A stretch of DNA of 64,000 nt from Pedobacter sp. MC2016-15 (GTDB lineage: Bacteria > Bacteroidota > Bacteroidia > Sphingobacteriales > Sphingobacteriaceae): assembly GCF_026239695.1 (NCBI RefSeq), contig NZ_JAPIVS010000005.1:372001-436000 (forward strand). The letters are read 5' to 3'. The notes beneath the pieces were generated by a model that searched no databases, was not told the origin of the DNA, and was given only the letters and a program-made list of their open reading frames with translations. The translations under genes and the position numbers were made by a program. Positions 7,318 to 17,063 of this stretch are shown piece by piece; positions within the stretch are counted from its first letter, which is position 1, and each line of letters starts with the position of its first letter.

Positions 7318-10290
7318 ATGAACAAATTTTATCTTCTAATGGCTGCATTGTGTCTGCTCGTAAGCAGTATCGCAACAGCCCAAAATCGCACCATTTCCGG
7401 CCGCGTGGCCGATGGGAAGAACGGGGAAACACTGATCGGCGTAAGCATTAAGGTCAAGGGTAGTACCCAGGGAACAAGTACAGATTCTAAGGGAAACTTT
7501 AAGTTGAACATCCCTGCCGGCAATAATGCGGTGGTGCTGACGGTCAACTATGTGGGTTATGTGACCCGCGAAATCCCTGTAGGAAATCAAACTAACATCA
7601 ACGTCGATTTAACCTCCAACGAGACGGCCCTTACAGAGGTGGTAGTGATCGGTTATGGAACTGTGAAAAAGAGAGATCTCACAGGATCTGTAGTTTCCGT
7701 AAAAGGGGAGGACATCGCGAAGGTGCCTACCGCAAATCCACTGGAATCTATCCAGGGTAAGGTTCCTGGGGTGGATGTTACGCGTAACAGCGGGGCAGCC
7801 TCTTCAGGCGTTTCCATCAACATCCGCGGTACGCGTTCTATTTCTGCTGCAAATGGTCCCTTAATCATCGTAGACGGGGTACAGTACCCGAGTCTGCAGG
7901 ATATCAGTTCCAATGATATCGCTTCTATGGAGGTACTCAAGGATGCATCCTCAACGGCCATTTATGGTTCCAGGGGTGCCAACGGAGTTATCTTAGTGAC
8001 TACAAAAAAGGGTGTTGCCGGAAAAGCTGACATCACATTTAACTCTTACTATGGTATTTCCAATGTTGCCAGATATCCTTCGGTCCTGGATGGAGATCAG
8101 TACATTCAACTGCGCCGTGAAGCTTACCGCACTACGGGAAACTGGGCCTCGCCCGCAGATGATGCTGCTATCTTCAATTCGGCAGAGCTTGCCGCCGTAC
8201 AGAACAGGGACTTTGTAAACTACCAGGACCTGCTCATACATAACGGCCATCAGCAGGATTACCAGTTGGGTGTACGTGCAGGATCAGAAACTACAAAAGC
8301 TTATTTTTCACTGGATTACCTTGATGAAAAAGGAATTGTAAAACTCGACAGGTCGAAACGTTATACCGCACGTCTGAATCTGGATCAGTCGATCGGTAAA
8401 TATTTCAGCACAGGGATGCAGGGGCAGTTTACGCATTATGAAGTGGATAACCGCCGCGATCCCCTCAACCAGGGAAACAAGGTGAGTCCGCTGGGACGGG
8501 TTTATGACGATCAGGGTAACTTCATCGTGTATCCTTTGCAGGGAACATTTGTCAACCCACTGGCAGATGAGCAGCCAGATGTATATGCAAATCAGTCTGT
8601 AATCAACAGGACGCTCATTTCTGCGTACATGGAGCTGAAACCTTTTAAAGGACTGGTAGCGCGCTCTAACTTTGGGGTTAACCTGAATACCAACAGGGCA
8701 GGTACTTATTCAGACCGCTATTCGATCGATAGAAATGGCTCAGTGCCAAAAGCAACGTACAGTGCTGCGAACAGTCACCTGATCAACATTGAAAACTTTA
8801 TCACCTATAATAAGGAAATTAAAGATCATTCCTTCACCCTGACGGGAATCAACAGTTTGCTGTATAACCGATCTGATAATATCGCGGCCTCAGGAGAAAA
8901 CCAATTGCTGAAATCACAGCTTTTCTACGGTCTCGGCAATACGCAGAACCAGGCTGTAACTACCGCTTACTCGATGAGTAACCTGGTTTCTTTCGCAGGT
9001 AGGTTAAACTATGCCTATAAAGGAAAATACCTCCTGACAGCGACGGGCCGTACTGATGGTTCCTCGAAACTTGCGGAGGGCAACAAATGGGCATTCTTCC
9101 CATCAGCAGCTGTGGCATGGAGGATCAGTGATGAGGATTTCCTGAAGGACAGCAAGGTGGTGAGTGACCTGAAACTGAAATTTAGTTATGGTGTTGCCGG
9201 TAGTGATAACATCGATCCGTATTCTACGCAGAGCAGCCTGACCAGGATTGCCTTTGCCTATGATGACAACTCGGCACCTGCCTACACCTATTCTCCTGCA
9301 ATAGGAAACCTGGCGCTCACCTGGGAGAAGACAAAAACAAGTGATATCGGTATCGAAGCAGGTTTCTTTAAAAACAGGATTACAGCAGCGATTGATTATT
9401 ATGATTCACAAACTTATGACCTGCTGCTTAAACGCAGTCTACCTCCATCAGATGGGGTGACCTCTGTCATCCAGAATATTGCCAAAACGCGCAACAAGGG
9501 TCTTGAGGTTCTGATCTCTACAAAAAATATTGACAACAGGGATTTCCAGTGGACCAGTAATATCAGCTTTTCCAGAAACAGGGAAAGGATTGTGGAGCTT
9601 GCCGGTGGAGCACAGTCCGACGTGGCGAATGCCTGGTTTGTGGGCTCGCCGATCCAGTCTTTCTATGATTACAAAAAGCTGGGTATCTGGCAGACCAATC
9701 AGGAGGCTGAGGCCGCAAGGTATGGTCAGAAACCCGGTGATATCCGCGTGGAAGACCTCAATAATGACGGCAAGATTGATGCAACAAATGACAGGATGAT
9801 CGTGGGAACAAACAGACCTAAATGGACTGGTGGTTTCGAAAATACCTTCACTTATAAGTCATGGGACCTTAATGTGTATGTCTTTGCTAGAATGGGTCAA
9901 ACGATTTATGCCGACTTCCTGAGACGATATAACCCGCAGGGTATTGAAAATACTGCCCAGGTGATCAACTACTGGACGCCGGAAAATCCAAGCAACGATT
10001 ACCCTCGTCCCAATAAAAACCTTTCACTGGCTTCCATGCTGTATTCAAGCTCGCTGGGTTATGTGGACGGCTCTTTTGTGAGGCTCAGAAACATCACCCT
10101 TGGGTACAAAGTGCCAAAGGCGATATTGGAAAAAACTTTTGTAAGGAGCATCAGGGTGTATGCAACAGCAAGAAACCCTTTCACCTACACCAAATCGAGT
10201 AAACTGAAAGAATATGATCCTGAGCGCGGCGGTTCTGAGAACGGACCTATGACCAAGCTGTATACTTTCGGACTGAACGCTAATTTTTAA
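7318..10290 (+). CDS. SusC/RagA-type TonB-dependent outer-membrane transporter 1
   Basis: A 990-residue SusC-type transporter that imports oligosaccharides across the outer membrane using TonB energy. The ATG at 7318 gives a clean signal peptide (MNKFYLLMAALCLL to IATAQ); the frame is open to 7249 but that extension precedes the signal. Next come a carboxypeptidase-like beta-sandwich (TISGRVADGKNGETLIGV), a TonB-box-like stretch, the plug with GYGTVKKRDLTGSV and VLKDASSTAIYGSRGANGVI, and a long barrel ending in an aromatic residue (NANF). It is followed 10 bp later by its SusD partner. Flanking enzymes suggest oligogalacturonides as cargo. Confidence 0.95.
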   Translation: MNKFYLLMAALCLLVSSIATAQNRTISGRVADGKNGETLIGVSIKVKGSTQGTSTDSKGNFKLNIPAGNNAVVLTVNYVGYVTREIPVGNQTNINVDLTSNETALTEVVVIGYGTVKKRDLTGSVVSVKGEDIAKVPTANPLESIQGKVPGVDVTRNSGAASSGVSINIRGTRSISAANGPLIIVDGVQYPSLQDISSNDIASMEVLKDASSTAIYGSRGANGVILVTTKKGVAGKADITFNSYYGISNVARYPSVLDGDQYIQLRREAYRTTGNWASPADDAAIFNSAELAAVQNRDFVNYQDLLIHNGHQQDYQLGVRAGSETTKAYFSLDYLDEKGIVKLDRSKRYTARLNLDQSIGKYFSTGMQGQFTHYEVDNRRDPLNQGNKVSPLGRVYDDQGNFIVYPLQGTFVNPLADEQPDVYANQSVINRTLISAYMELKPFKGLVARSNFGVNLNTNRAGTYSDRYSIDRNGSVPKATYSAANSHLINIENFITYNKEIKDHSFTLTGINSLLYNRSDNIAASGENQLLKSQLFYGLGNTQNQAVTTAYSMSNLVSFAGRLNYAYKGKYLLTATGRTDGSSKLAEGNKWAFFPSAAVAWRISDEDFLKDSKVVSDLKLKFSYGVAGSDNIDPYSTQSSLTRIAFAYDDNSAPAYTYSPAIGNLALTWEKTKTSDIGIEAGFFKNRITAAIDYYDSQTYDLLLKRSLPPSDGVTSVIQNIAKTRNKGLEVLISTKNIDNRDFQWTSNISFSRNRERIVELAGGAQSDVANAWFVGSPIQSFYDYKKLGIWQTNQEAEAARYGQKPGDIRVEDLNNDGKIDATNDRMIVGTNRPKWTGGFENTFTYKSWDLNVYVFARMGQTIYADFLRRYNPQGIENTAQVINYWTPENPSNDYPRPNKNLSLASMLYSSSLGYVDGSFVRLRNITLGYKVPKAILEKTFVRSIRVYATARNPFTYTKSSKLKEYDPERGGSENGPMTKLYTFGLNANF

Positions 10291-10300
10291 CTGATTGACC

Positions 10301-11935
10301 ATGAGAAATTTTATTTATAAAGGACTGATCATTTTTGCCGGGATAACCGCACTGGCTTCCTGCAAGAAGGATCTGATTGAGAAAAACCCTTCGGGAATTA
10401 CTGCTGAAAGTGTATTCACCACGCCTGCGGGTTTCGAATCACTGGTAAATGCTGCTTATTCTTACCAGCGCTGGTGGTATGGCAAAGAAGAAGGATACAG
10501 TTTATCTGAAATGGGTACTGATATTTGGGCGAGTGGTGCCGGAGATGTCACAACGGATCTTACAAATTATATCAACCTGCAGGGTACCAATGGTGCGATC
10601 ACCACTGAATGGCAGGCGCTATACGCAGCAGTAAACCTCTGTAATGCAGGAGTGAACAAAATTGCTGGTGCAGGTTTGTCGCCCACCGTTCGTCCGGTAA
10701 GGGAAGCTGAACTAAGGTTCCTCAGGGCTTTCTATTACTGGCATATCGTAGAGGCCTGGGGCGGAGTACATTTTACGCTGCAGGAAACACAGGGTGTAAT
10801 TACAACTGCAAACAAAACTCCTGTAGAAACTTTCAATAAACAGATTGTAGATGATCTGCTATTTGCTGTAGCTAATCTGCCTGCAACAACAACAGATTAT
10901 GGCAGGGTGACCAAACCGGCAGCGCAGGCTTTTCTCGCCCGCATGTATCTCACACAAAAGAAAAATGCCGAAGCAAGGGATATGGCGCTCGCAGTAATTA
11001 ATGGAGGGTATGGTTTTACGCTGCTGCCTGCCTATGCAGATCTCTGGAAAATGGCCAATCTCAAAAACCGGGAAGTGGTATACGCGGTGAATTATTCCAC
11101 CAACCTGATCCAGAATGATTTGAGGGACGATATCCTGAACCCGCTGGGACATAGCCGCGGCAGTAATAATGGTCACCTGATGTTCGCCATGAAGTATGAC
11201 GACCAGCCCGCGATGATCAGGGATATCCTCAATGGAAGACCTTTTAACCGTTATATGCCAACCCGTTTCCTGCTGGATCTGTACAGTGCCAGTGATTCGA
11301 GATACGAAGGTTCCTTTAAAACCGCATGGCTGGCAAACAGCACGATTCGTCCTGCGGGAATGCGACTGGGTGATACTGCGATCCTGGCCAGTAAGGCCGT
11401 GGTGCCGGCAAGCGGAAAACTATATAAGATTTATGACAGAAATGCGGTGTATAATGCCAATGGTACTGTTAAAGATCAGCTGCATTTTGTCACACTGAGT
11501 AAGTTTGACGACCCAACCCGTACCAGTGCGAATGAAGCCCAGAGCGCACGTGATGTGTTTGTGATTCGCTTCGCGGAATTGTACCTCATTGCTGCCGAAG
11601 CGGAGTTTAACCTGGGAAATCCCGGAGCAGCGGCAACCTACCTGAACGTGGTAAGAACAAGGGCTGCAAAGCCTGGAATGGTTGCTGCGATGCAGGTGAC
11701 AGGGGCTCAGGTTACCCTGGACTTTATCCTGGATGAACGTGCCCGCGAGTTTGCCGGGGAGCAGATCAGGTGGTTCGACCTTAAGAGATCCGGTAAGCTG
11801 CTGGAGCGTGTGAAAACGTACAATCCAAATGCGGTCGCGATACAGGATTTCAACCTTGTAAGGCCTATTCCAAGGGCGCAGGTGGATGCTGTAACCAATA
11901 AAGATGAATTTAAGCAAAATCCTGGGTATCAATAA
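10301..11935 (+). CDS. SusD/RagB-type glycan-binding lipoprotein 1
   Basis: A 544-residue surface lipoprotein partner of the preceding SusC. The ATG at 10301 gives a signal peptide with lipobox LASC (MRNFIYKGLI to ALASCKK). Typical SusD features follow: NPSGITAESVFTTPAGFESLVNAAY near the N-terminus, the TPR-like segment ELRFLRAFYYWHIVEAWGG, and the C-terminal segment LDERAREFAGEQIRWFDLKR. It is probably the lid that captures pectic oligosaccharides. A hairpin 10 bp downstream separates it from GH28. Confidence 0.95.
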   Translation: MRNFIYKGLIIFAGITALASCKKDLIEKNPSGITAESVFTTPAGFESLVNAAYSYQRWWYGKEEGYSLSEMGTDIWASGAGDVTTDLTNYINLQGTNGAITTEWQALYAAVNLCNAGVNKIAGAGLSPTVRPVREAELRFLRAFYYWHIVEAWGGVHFTLQETQGVITTANKTPVETFNKQIVDDLLFAVANLPATTTDYGRVTKPAAQAFLARMYLTQKKNAEARDMALAVINGGYGFTLLPAYADLWKMANLKNREVVYAVNYSTNLIQNDLRDDILNPLGHSRGSNNGHLMFAMKYDDQPAMIRDILNGRPFNRYMPTRFLLDLYSASDSRYEGSFKTAWLANSTIRPAGMRLGDTAILASKAVVPASGKLYKIYDRNAVYNANGTVKDQLHFVTLSKFDDPTRTSANEAQSARDVFVIRFAELYLIAAEAEFNLGNPGAAATYLNVVRTRAAKPGMVAAMQVTGAQVTLDFILDERAREFAGEQIRWFDLKRSGKLLERVKTYNPNAVAIQDFNLVRPIPRAQVDAVTNKDEFKQNPGYQ

Positions 11936-11944
11936 TGCTACTGT

Positions 11945-11970
11945 TGAGGGGGCTGATTTTTGCCTCCTCA
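11945..11970 (+). terminator. Hairpin between susD and GH28 (attenuator or processing site)
   Basis: TGAGGGGGC pairs with GCCTCCTCA (9 bp with one G-T pair) across an 8-nt loop, 24 bp before the GH28 start. Only a weak T-rich tail follows (TTTCC), so partial termination or protection of the susCD part of the transcript is more likely than a full stop. Confidence 0.5.
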
Positions 11971-11993
11971 TTTCCTATATTTAACCATCAAAT

Positions 11994-13478
11994 ATGAACA
12001 AATTGAACTTTTTACGCCAAACCGTTTTTTCAACGCTGATCCTCGTGTCTGCCTCGCAGGCCATCGCTCAAGTGAAGCCTTATTCTTTTGATCACCTTCC
12101 GGAAGTAAAGGAAACAAAATTCAAAACTGATACGATTCGTATTACTTCCTTCGGAGCTAAAAATGATGGAGTCACTTTAAACACAAAAAGTATCAATGAT
12201 GCAATTGCCGCTGCCAGCAAGAAGGGCGGTGGTGTGGTGGTCATCCCCGCAGGACTCTGGTTAACAGGTCCGGTGGTGCTGCTCAGCAACGTAAACCTGC
12301 ACCTGCAGAAGAATGCGCTGCTGCAGTTTACCAAAGACTTTAGCCAGTATAAACTGGTGAAGGGCGACTGGGAGGGGATTCCTCAGATGAGAAATCAATC
12401 GCCTATATCTGCTAATGATGCTGAGAATATCGCGATTACCGGTGAAGGGATTGTCGACGGAAACGGCGACGCCTGGAGGATGGTGAAAAAAGATAAGATG
12501 ACGGAGAGCCAGTGGAACAAGATCGTGGCCTCTGGCGGTACAGTCATCCCGGAAAAGAAAATGTGGTATCCCTCAGAACAATCGGCCAAAGGCTCGATGC
12601 TCAAAAATGCCGGAGCGATCTCACCGGAGAAAACACCGGAGTTTTATGCTTCTGTAAAGGACTTCCTGAGACCAAACCTGGTGGTGCTGAACAACTGTAA
12701 ACGGGTACTGCTGGAAGGGGTAACCTTTCAGAACTCACCTGCATGGAACCTCCATCCGCTGCTTTGCGAAGACCTGATTGTGAGGAACGTATATGCGAAA
12801 AACCCATGGTATGCGGCCAATGGCGACGGAATAGATATTGAGTCCTGCAAAAATGTGCTCGTAGAAGGCAGTACTTTCGACGTAGGTGATGACGGCATCT
12901 GTATCAAGTCGGGCCGTGATGCCGCAGGGCGTAAACGCGGTCTGCCAACAAAAAATGTAATTATCCGCAACAGCACAGTTTATCATGCCCATGGTGGGGT
13001 GGTGATCGGCAGTGAAATGTCTGGTGGTGCAAACAATATTTTTATCTACGATTGTTCTTTTATCGGCACTGATATCGGACTCCGGTTTAAAACTACCCGC
13101 GGTCGCGGTGGTGTTGTAGAAGCGATCTACGCCAAAGACATCGTGATGAAAGATATTGTAGGGGAGGCGATCCTTTTTGATATGTACTATGCTGCGCAGG
13201 ACCCGATTGCCTTGAAAGGTGAAAAAAGGGATGCCCCAAAAGTGGTTAAATATCCGGTTTCCGAGGAGACGCCGATCTTCAGGGATTTCCATATCAGCAA
13301 TGTGGTATGTGACGGTGCCAAAAGAGCGGTATTCATCCGCGGACTTCCGGAGTTAAATATCAGCGATATCTTCCTTGAGAATCTGACCATACAGGCTCAG
13401 GAAGGGGTGGAAATCCAGGAAGCCAAAAATGTACAGCAGAAAAACGTAAAAATCATATTGACAGGAAATAAAAAATAA
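11994..13478 (+). CDS. Polygalacturonase, glycoside hydrolase family 28
   Basis: A 494-residue secreted GH28 enzyme that hydrolyses alpha-1,4 linkages in polygalacturonate or oligogalacturonides with inversion. The signal peptide ends at QAIAQ (residue 26). The parallel beta-helix carries the family's signature residues: NGD at 276-278 (NxD motif), the DD pair at 299-300 in VGDDGICIKSG, HG at 333-334, and an RFK motif in IGLRFKTTRGRGG. The start ITSFGAKNDGVTLNTKSI is the usual N-terminal helix cap. It probably works in the periplasm on imported oligomers. The GH105 gene follows 3 bp later. Confidence 0.94.
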   Translation: MNKLNFLRQTVFSTLILVSASQAIAQVKPYSFDHLPEVKETKFKTDTIRITSFGAKNDGVTLNTKSINDAIAAASKKGGGVVVIPAGLWLTGPVVLLSNVNLHLQKNALLQFTKDFSQYKLVKGDWEGIPQMRNQSPISANDAENIAITGEGIVDGNGDAWRMVKKDKMTESQWNKIVASGGTVIPEKKMWYPSEQSAKGSMLKNAGAISPEKTPEFYASVKDFLRPNLVVLNNCKRVLLEGVTFQNSPAWNLHPLLCEDLIVRNVYAKNPWYAANGDGIDIESCKNVLVEGSTFDVGDDGICIKSGRDAAGRKRGLPTKNVIIRNSTVYHAHGGVVIGSEMSGGANNIFIYDCSFIGTDIGLRFKTTRGRGGVVEAIYAKDIVMKDIVGEAILFDMYYAAQDPIALKGEKRDAPKVVKYPVSEETPIFRDFHISNVVCDGAKRAVFIRGLPELNISDIFLENLTIQAQEGVEIQEAKNVQQKNVKIILTGNKK

Positions 13479-13481
13479 GAC

Positions 13482-15419
13482 ATGATGAACTACTTGAAAT
13501 TTACAGCAGTTTGCCTGGTGACAACCTTTGCAGGCACAGTGAATGTAAGTCGGGCGCAAACCCAGCCTTTATCCGAGCAGATGTCGGCCACAGTGATGGA
13601 CATCTGGAAAGACTCCCTGTCCATGGGCGGTAATCCGGTACGCTGGTCCTACGACCAGGGGGTGATCCTGGAAGGCATCGACGCCGTTTGGCGCCGCACC
13701 GGCAATGCAGATTACTTCAGGTATATGCAGAAAAGTATGGATCATTTTGTGACTGCCGATGGCAATATCAGAACCTACACGCAGGATTCACATAATATTG
13801 ATAATATCAAAAACGGCCGCTCGCTGTTAACGCTGTACAAAGTGACAGGCCAGCAGAAATATTTCAAAGCGGCTACCATATTGTGGGAGCAGCTGAAAAC
13901 GCAGCCCCGGACCAAAGAAGGTGGTTTCTGGCATAAAAAGATCTATCCTAACCAGATGTGGCTGGATGGTCTGTACATGGGTGAGCCTTTTTATGCGGAA
14001 TATGCGGCGCTGATTAAAGATGAAAAGGCTTTTGACGACATCGCCAACCAGTTTATCTATATGGAAAACCATTCCAGGGATGCAAAAACGGGTTTGATGT
14101 ACCATGGCTGGGACGAATCCAAAGAACAGCAATGGGCAGATCCAAAAACAGGTACTTCTCCTCATTTCTGGGGCAGGGCCATGGGCTGGTATGCAATGGC
14201 ATTGGTAGATGTGCTGGACAATTTTCCTGAAACACATCCCAAAAGAAAAGAGCTGCTGGCGATCTTATCACGCGTAGCGAAGGCTGCAAAAGACTACCAG
14301 GATCCAAAATCCGGTGTCTGGTATGACATCCTGAATCTGCCGGACAGAAAGCCGAATTACCTGGAATCCTCGGCCTCGGCAATGTTTGTTTATGCGCTGC
14401 AGAAAGGTGTAAGAAAAGGATATCTGCCGCTGAGCTATGCTGCGGTAGCAAAAAAGGGTTATGAGGGAATGAAAAAGGAGTTTGTAGAACAACGCAGTGC
14501 CGGCAAGATCAACCTGAAAGGCACGGTGACAGTTTCCGGCCTGGGAGGTAAACCTTACCGTGATGGCTCGTTCGATTACTATATGCGGGAGAAGGTGATC
14601 ACCAATGACGGTAAAGGTGTAGGTGCATTTATCCTTGCCGCCAATGAAATGGAGCTCGCAGAAATTCCGAAAAAGGGAATGGGCAAAACGGTGATGCTGG
14701 ATTACTTCTTTAACAGTGAAACAAAAAAAGACCAGAGTGGAAACGAGATCCAGTGGCACTATAAATGGGAAGAGATGAGCAACGGAGGGTTTTCTCTCTG
14801 GGGCGAAATCTTTACACAGAGGGGCTTTAAACTGAAGAGTTTGCCTGTGGCGCCAACAGCAGCGAACCTGAAGGATGCCTCGGTGTATATCATCGTGGAT
14901 CCTGATATCGAAAAGGAAAATCCTAAACCGAACTTTATTGGTGCTGCACATATCGCAGCGATTACGGACTGGGTAAAAGCTGGTGGGGTGCTGGTGATCA
15001 TGGCTAATGACACGGGAAATGTGGAGCTGGACCATCTTAATGAACTGAGCTCAAAGTTTGGCATCAGCTTTAACAAAGACAGCAAAAACAGGGTGACAGG
15101 GAGTAAATTTGAAATGGGCAGCCTGATGATCCCTGCTTCAAATGCGATCTTTAAAAACACCAAACAGATTTATGTAAAGGAATATAGCACACTGGCACTG
15201 AAGGCGCCGGCAAAATCCGTTCTGCAGGACAAAGAAGGTAATGCGGTGATGGCAGTTGCGAAATTGGGCAAAGGGACGGTGTATGCGATAGGCGACCCAT
15301 GGCTGTACGACGAGTATACTGATGGCAGGAAAATTCCCGCAGAATTTGAAAACTTTCAGGCCGCTGTAGATCTCACCAACTGGATTGCAGCGCAGATTCC
15401 TGCAGGCAGTAAAAAGTAG
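13482..15419 (+). CDS. GH105 unsaturated uronyl hydrolase with C-terminal extra domain
   Basis: A 645-residue secreted protein. Residues about 30-385 form the (alpha/alpha)6 barrel of GH105, with the proposed catalytic Asp at 162 in MWLDGLYMGEPF, RWSYDQGVILEGID near 54-67, and SASAMFVYAL. These enzymes hydrate the unsaturated uronic acid at the non-reducing end of lyase products and release 5-keto-4-deoxyuronate, the KduI substrate. Residues about 395-645 form a second domain (VMLDYFFNSE, VYIIVDPDIEKENP, ITDWVKAGGVLVIMAND) resembling a DUF4350/glutamine-amidotransferase-like fold, about 250 residues beyond a minimal GH105. Its task is unknown. Confidence 0.9.
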   Translation: MMNYLKFTAVCLVTTFAGTVNVSRAQTQPLSEQMSATVMDIWKDSLSMGGNPVRWSYDQGVILEGIDAVWRRTGNADYFRYMQKSMDHFVTADGNIRTYTQDSHNIDNIKNGRSLLTLYKVTGQQKYFKAATILWEQLKTQPRTKEGGFWHKKIYPNQMWLDGLYMGEPFYAEYAALIKDEKAFDDIANQFIYMENHSRDAKTGLMYHGWDESKEQQWADPKTGTSPHFWGRAMGWYAMALVDVLDNFPETHPKRKELLAILSRVAKAAKDYQDPKSGVWYDILNLPDRKPNYLESSASAMFVYALQKGVRKGYLPLSYAAVAKKGYEGMKKEFVEQRSAGKINLKGTVTVSGLGGKPYRDGSFDYYMREKVITNDGKGVGAFILAANEMELAEIPKKGMGKTVMLDYFFNSETKKDQSGNEIQWHYKWEEMSNGGFSLWGEIFTQRGFKLKSLPVAPTAANLKDASVYIIVDPDIEKENPKPNFIGAAHIAAITDWVKAGGVLVIMANDTGNVELDHLNELSSKFGISFNKDSKNRVTGSKFEMGSLMIPASNAIFKNTKQIYVKEYSTLALKAPAKSVLQDKEGNAVMAVAKLGKGTVYAIGDPWLYDEYTDGRKIPAEFENFQAAVDLTNWIAAQIPAGSKK

Positions 15420-15442
15420 AAAAATCTCAATTTCCAATGTTA

Positions 15443-15455
15443 CGATAACGATTGC
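15443..15455 (+). promoter_or_regulatory. Putative LacI2 operator upstream of uxaB
   Basis: CGATAACGATTGC matches the lacI2/GH43 site CGGCAACGTTTGC at 10 of 13 positions, and 16 of 20 when extended rightward. It lies in the 117-bp gap before uxaB, the longest gap within this gene series before exuT. An internal promoter for the uronate catabolic genes is therefore plausible. Confidence 0.4.
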
Positions 15456-15536
15456 GTAGATTATTGCAACCATCTTGAGGTTATTATTTCTATTTAATCG
15501 TTAGAATTGCTGTCAAGCAAATATTTGATCTGTTAC

Positions 15537-17057
15537 ATGATACTATCTAAAGAAAATTTAAAAAGCATAGATACTGCTAAAGTTATTGTTCCTGCTGAGG
15601 CTTTATTTGGTCTTCCAGAAAAAGTTTTACAGTTTGGAACTGGTGTCTTACTACGTGGGCTTCCTGACTACTTCGTAGATAAAGCAAACAGACAGGGGAT
15701 TTTTAATGGTCGCATTGTGATCGTTAAATCAACCGGTAACGGTGATACTGCTGATTTTGATAACCAGGACAGCTTATATACAATTGGTGTCCGTGGTATT
15801 GAAGAGGGAAAAAATGTTGAGGAGAACATTGTTTCTTCTGCGATCTCAAGGGTAATCTCGGCAGAGCAGGACTGGGCAGCGATACTGGAAGTAGCAAAAA
15901 GTCCTGAGCTGAAAATTGTGGTTTCCAATACTACTGAGGTGGGTATCCAGCTGGTAAATGAACCTGTAACGGGCAATCCTCCGGCTTCTTTTCCGGCTAA
16001 ACTACTTGCGGCACTATATGAAAGATATAAAGTTCTCGGCAACACTGCTGATGCGGGTCTGGTGATCATTGCTACGGAACTGATTCCTGAAAATGGCAAG
16101 AAACTGGAAGCCATCGTTTACGAACTGGCAACCTATAATAAACTGGAGGATGAATTTATCAGCTGGTCGAAGGCCAACAACATCTTCTGTAATTCGCTCG
16201 TAGACCGTATTGTTCCGGGAAAACCTGATGCTGCAAAACTTGCTGAACTGGAAACTGAACTGGGCTACGAAGACCAGCTGCTCATCCTTGCCGAACCCTA
16301 TCGCCTATGGGCTGTGGAAGGCAACCAAAAGGTCTCTGAAACATTGAGTTTTATGCAGGCGGATAAAGGGCTGATCGTAAAACCGGATATTGAGATCTAC
16401 CGCGAGCTGAAGGTGCGCCTGCTGAACGGTACGCATACTTTAACCTCGGGAATCGCTTGTTTGTCGGGCATAGACACGGTGAAGAATGGTATGGACAATG
16501 CTGATATCGTTAACTTTGTGGAGCAGGTGATGCGCAAGGAGATTGCCCCGGCGATCCCGTATGAGGTATCTCTGGATGAAGCGCTGGTGTTTGCAGGTAC
16601 GGTGATCGACCGCTTTGCAAATCCGCATATCAAACACTTGTGGCTGAGTATCACAATGCAATATGCGATGAAGCTGAAGATCCGTGTATTACCGGTACTG
16701 TTCAATTATCATACGTTAAACAATAGTATTCCTCCGTTTATCACTTTCGGCTTTGCCGCATTCCTTCATTTTATGCGCACTTCAAAACAGGAAGGCGGAA
16801 AGTATTATGGTTCCTATAATGGACAGGAGTATCTGATCAATGATGACAGCGCGCCGTACTTCTACGCAAAAACTACGGAAATTGATCAGGCCGACTATGT
16901 AGAAGAGGTATTAAATGATACTGAATTCTGGGGAGCGGACCTGAACGAGATTCCTGGCTTTATTGAGGTGGTACAGAATGATTACGACAACATCCTTGAA
17001 AATGGAATTACAGCAGCTTTGGAAGATCTCAACCTTAAACTGAAAGCTGTTAAATAG
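15537..17057 (+). CDS. uxaB: Tagaturonate reductase (altronate oxidoreductase) UxaB
   Basis: A 506-residue cytoplasmic NADH-dependent reductase of the polyol-specific long-chain dehydrogenase family; it converts D-tagaturonate to D-altronate. The ATG at 15537 (MILSKENLKSIDTAK) is preferred; upstream codons to 15507 would need a TTG. The dinucleotide-binding region reads VLQFGTGVLLRG, followed by GIFNGRIVIVKST; the segment RLLNGTHTLTSGIACLSG is typical of the catalytic domain. It stands first in a tight uxaB-uxaA-uxaC-kdgK-aldolase series. Confidence 0.93.
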   Translation: MILSKENLKSIDTAKVIVPAEALFGLPEKVLQFGTGVLLRGLPDYFVDKANRQGIFNGRIVIVKSTGNGDTADFDNQDSLYTIGVRGIEEGKNVEENIVSSAISRVISAEQDWAAILEVAKSPELKIVVSNTTEVGIQLVNEPVTGNPPASFPAKLLAALYERYKVLGNTADAGLVIIATELIPENGKKLEAIVYELATYNKLEDEFISWSKANNIFCNSLVDRIVPGKPDAAKLAELETELGYEDQLLILAEPYRLWAVEGNQKVSETLSFMQADKGLIVKPDIEIYRELKVRLLNGTHTLTSGIACLSGIDTVKNGMDNADIVNFVEQVMRKEIAPAIPYEVSLDEALVFAGTVIDRFANPHIKHLWLSITMQYAMKLKIRVLPVLFNYHTLNNSIPPFITFGFAAFLHFMRTSKQEGGKYYGSYNGQEYLINDDSAPYFYAKTTEIDQADYVEEVLNDTEFWGADLNEIPGFIEVVQNDYDNILENGITAALEDLNLKLKAVK

Positions 17058-17063
17058 CACACC

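Noticed and set aside
14268..15035. Minus-strand open frame (255 residues) inside the GH105 gene
   Set aside because: Antisense shadow; His/Phe/Arg-rich composition without motifs.
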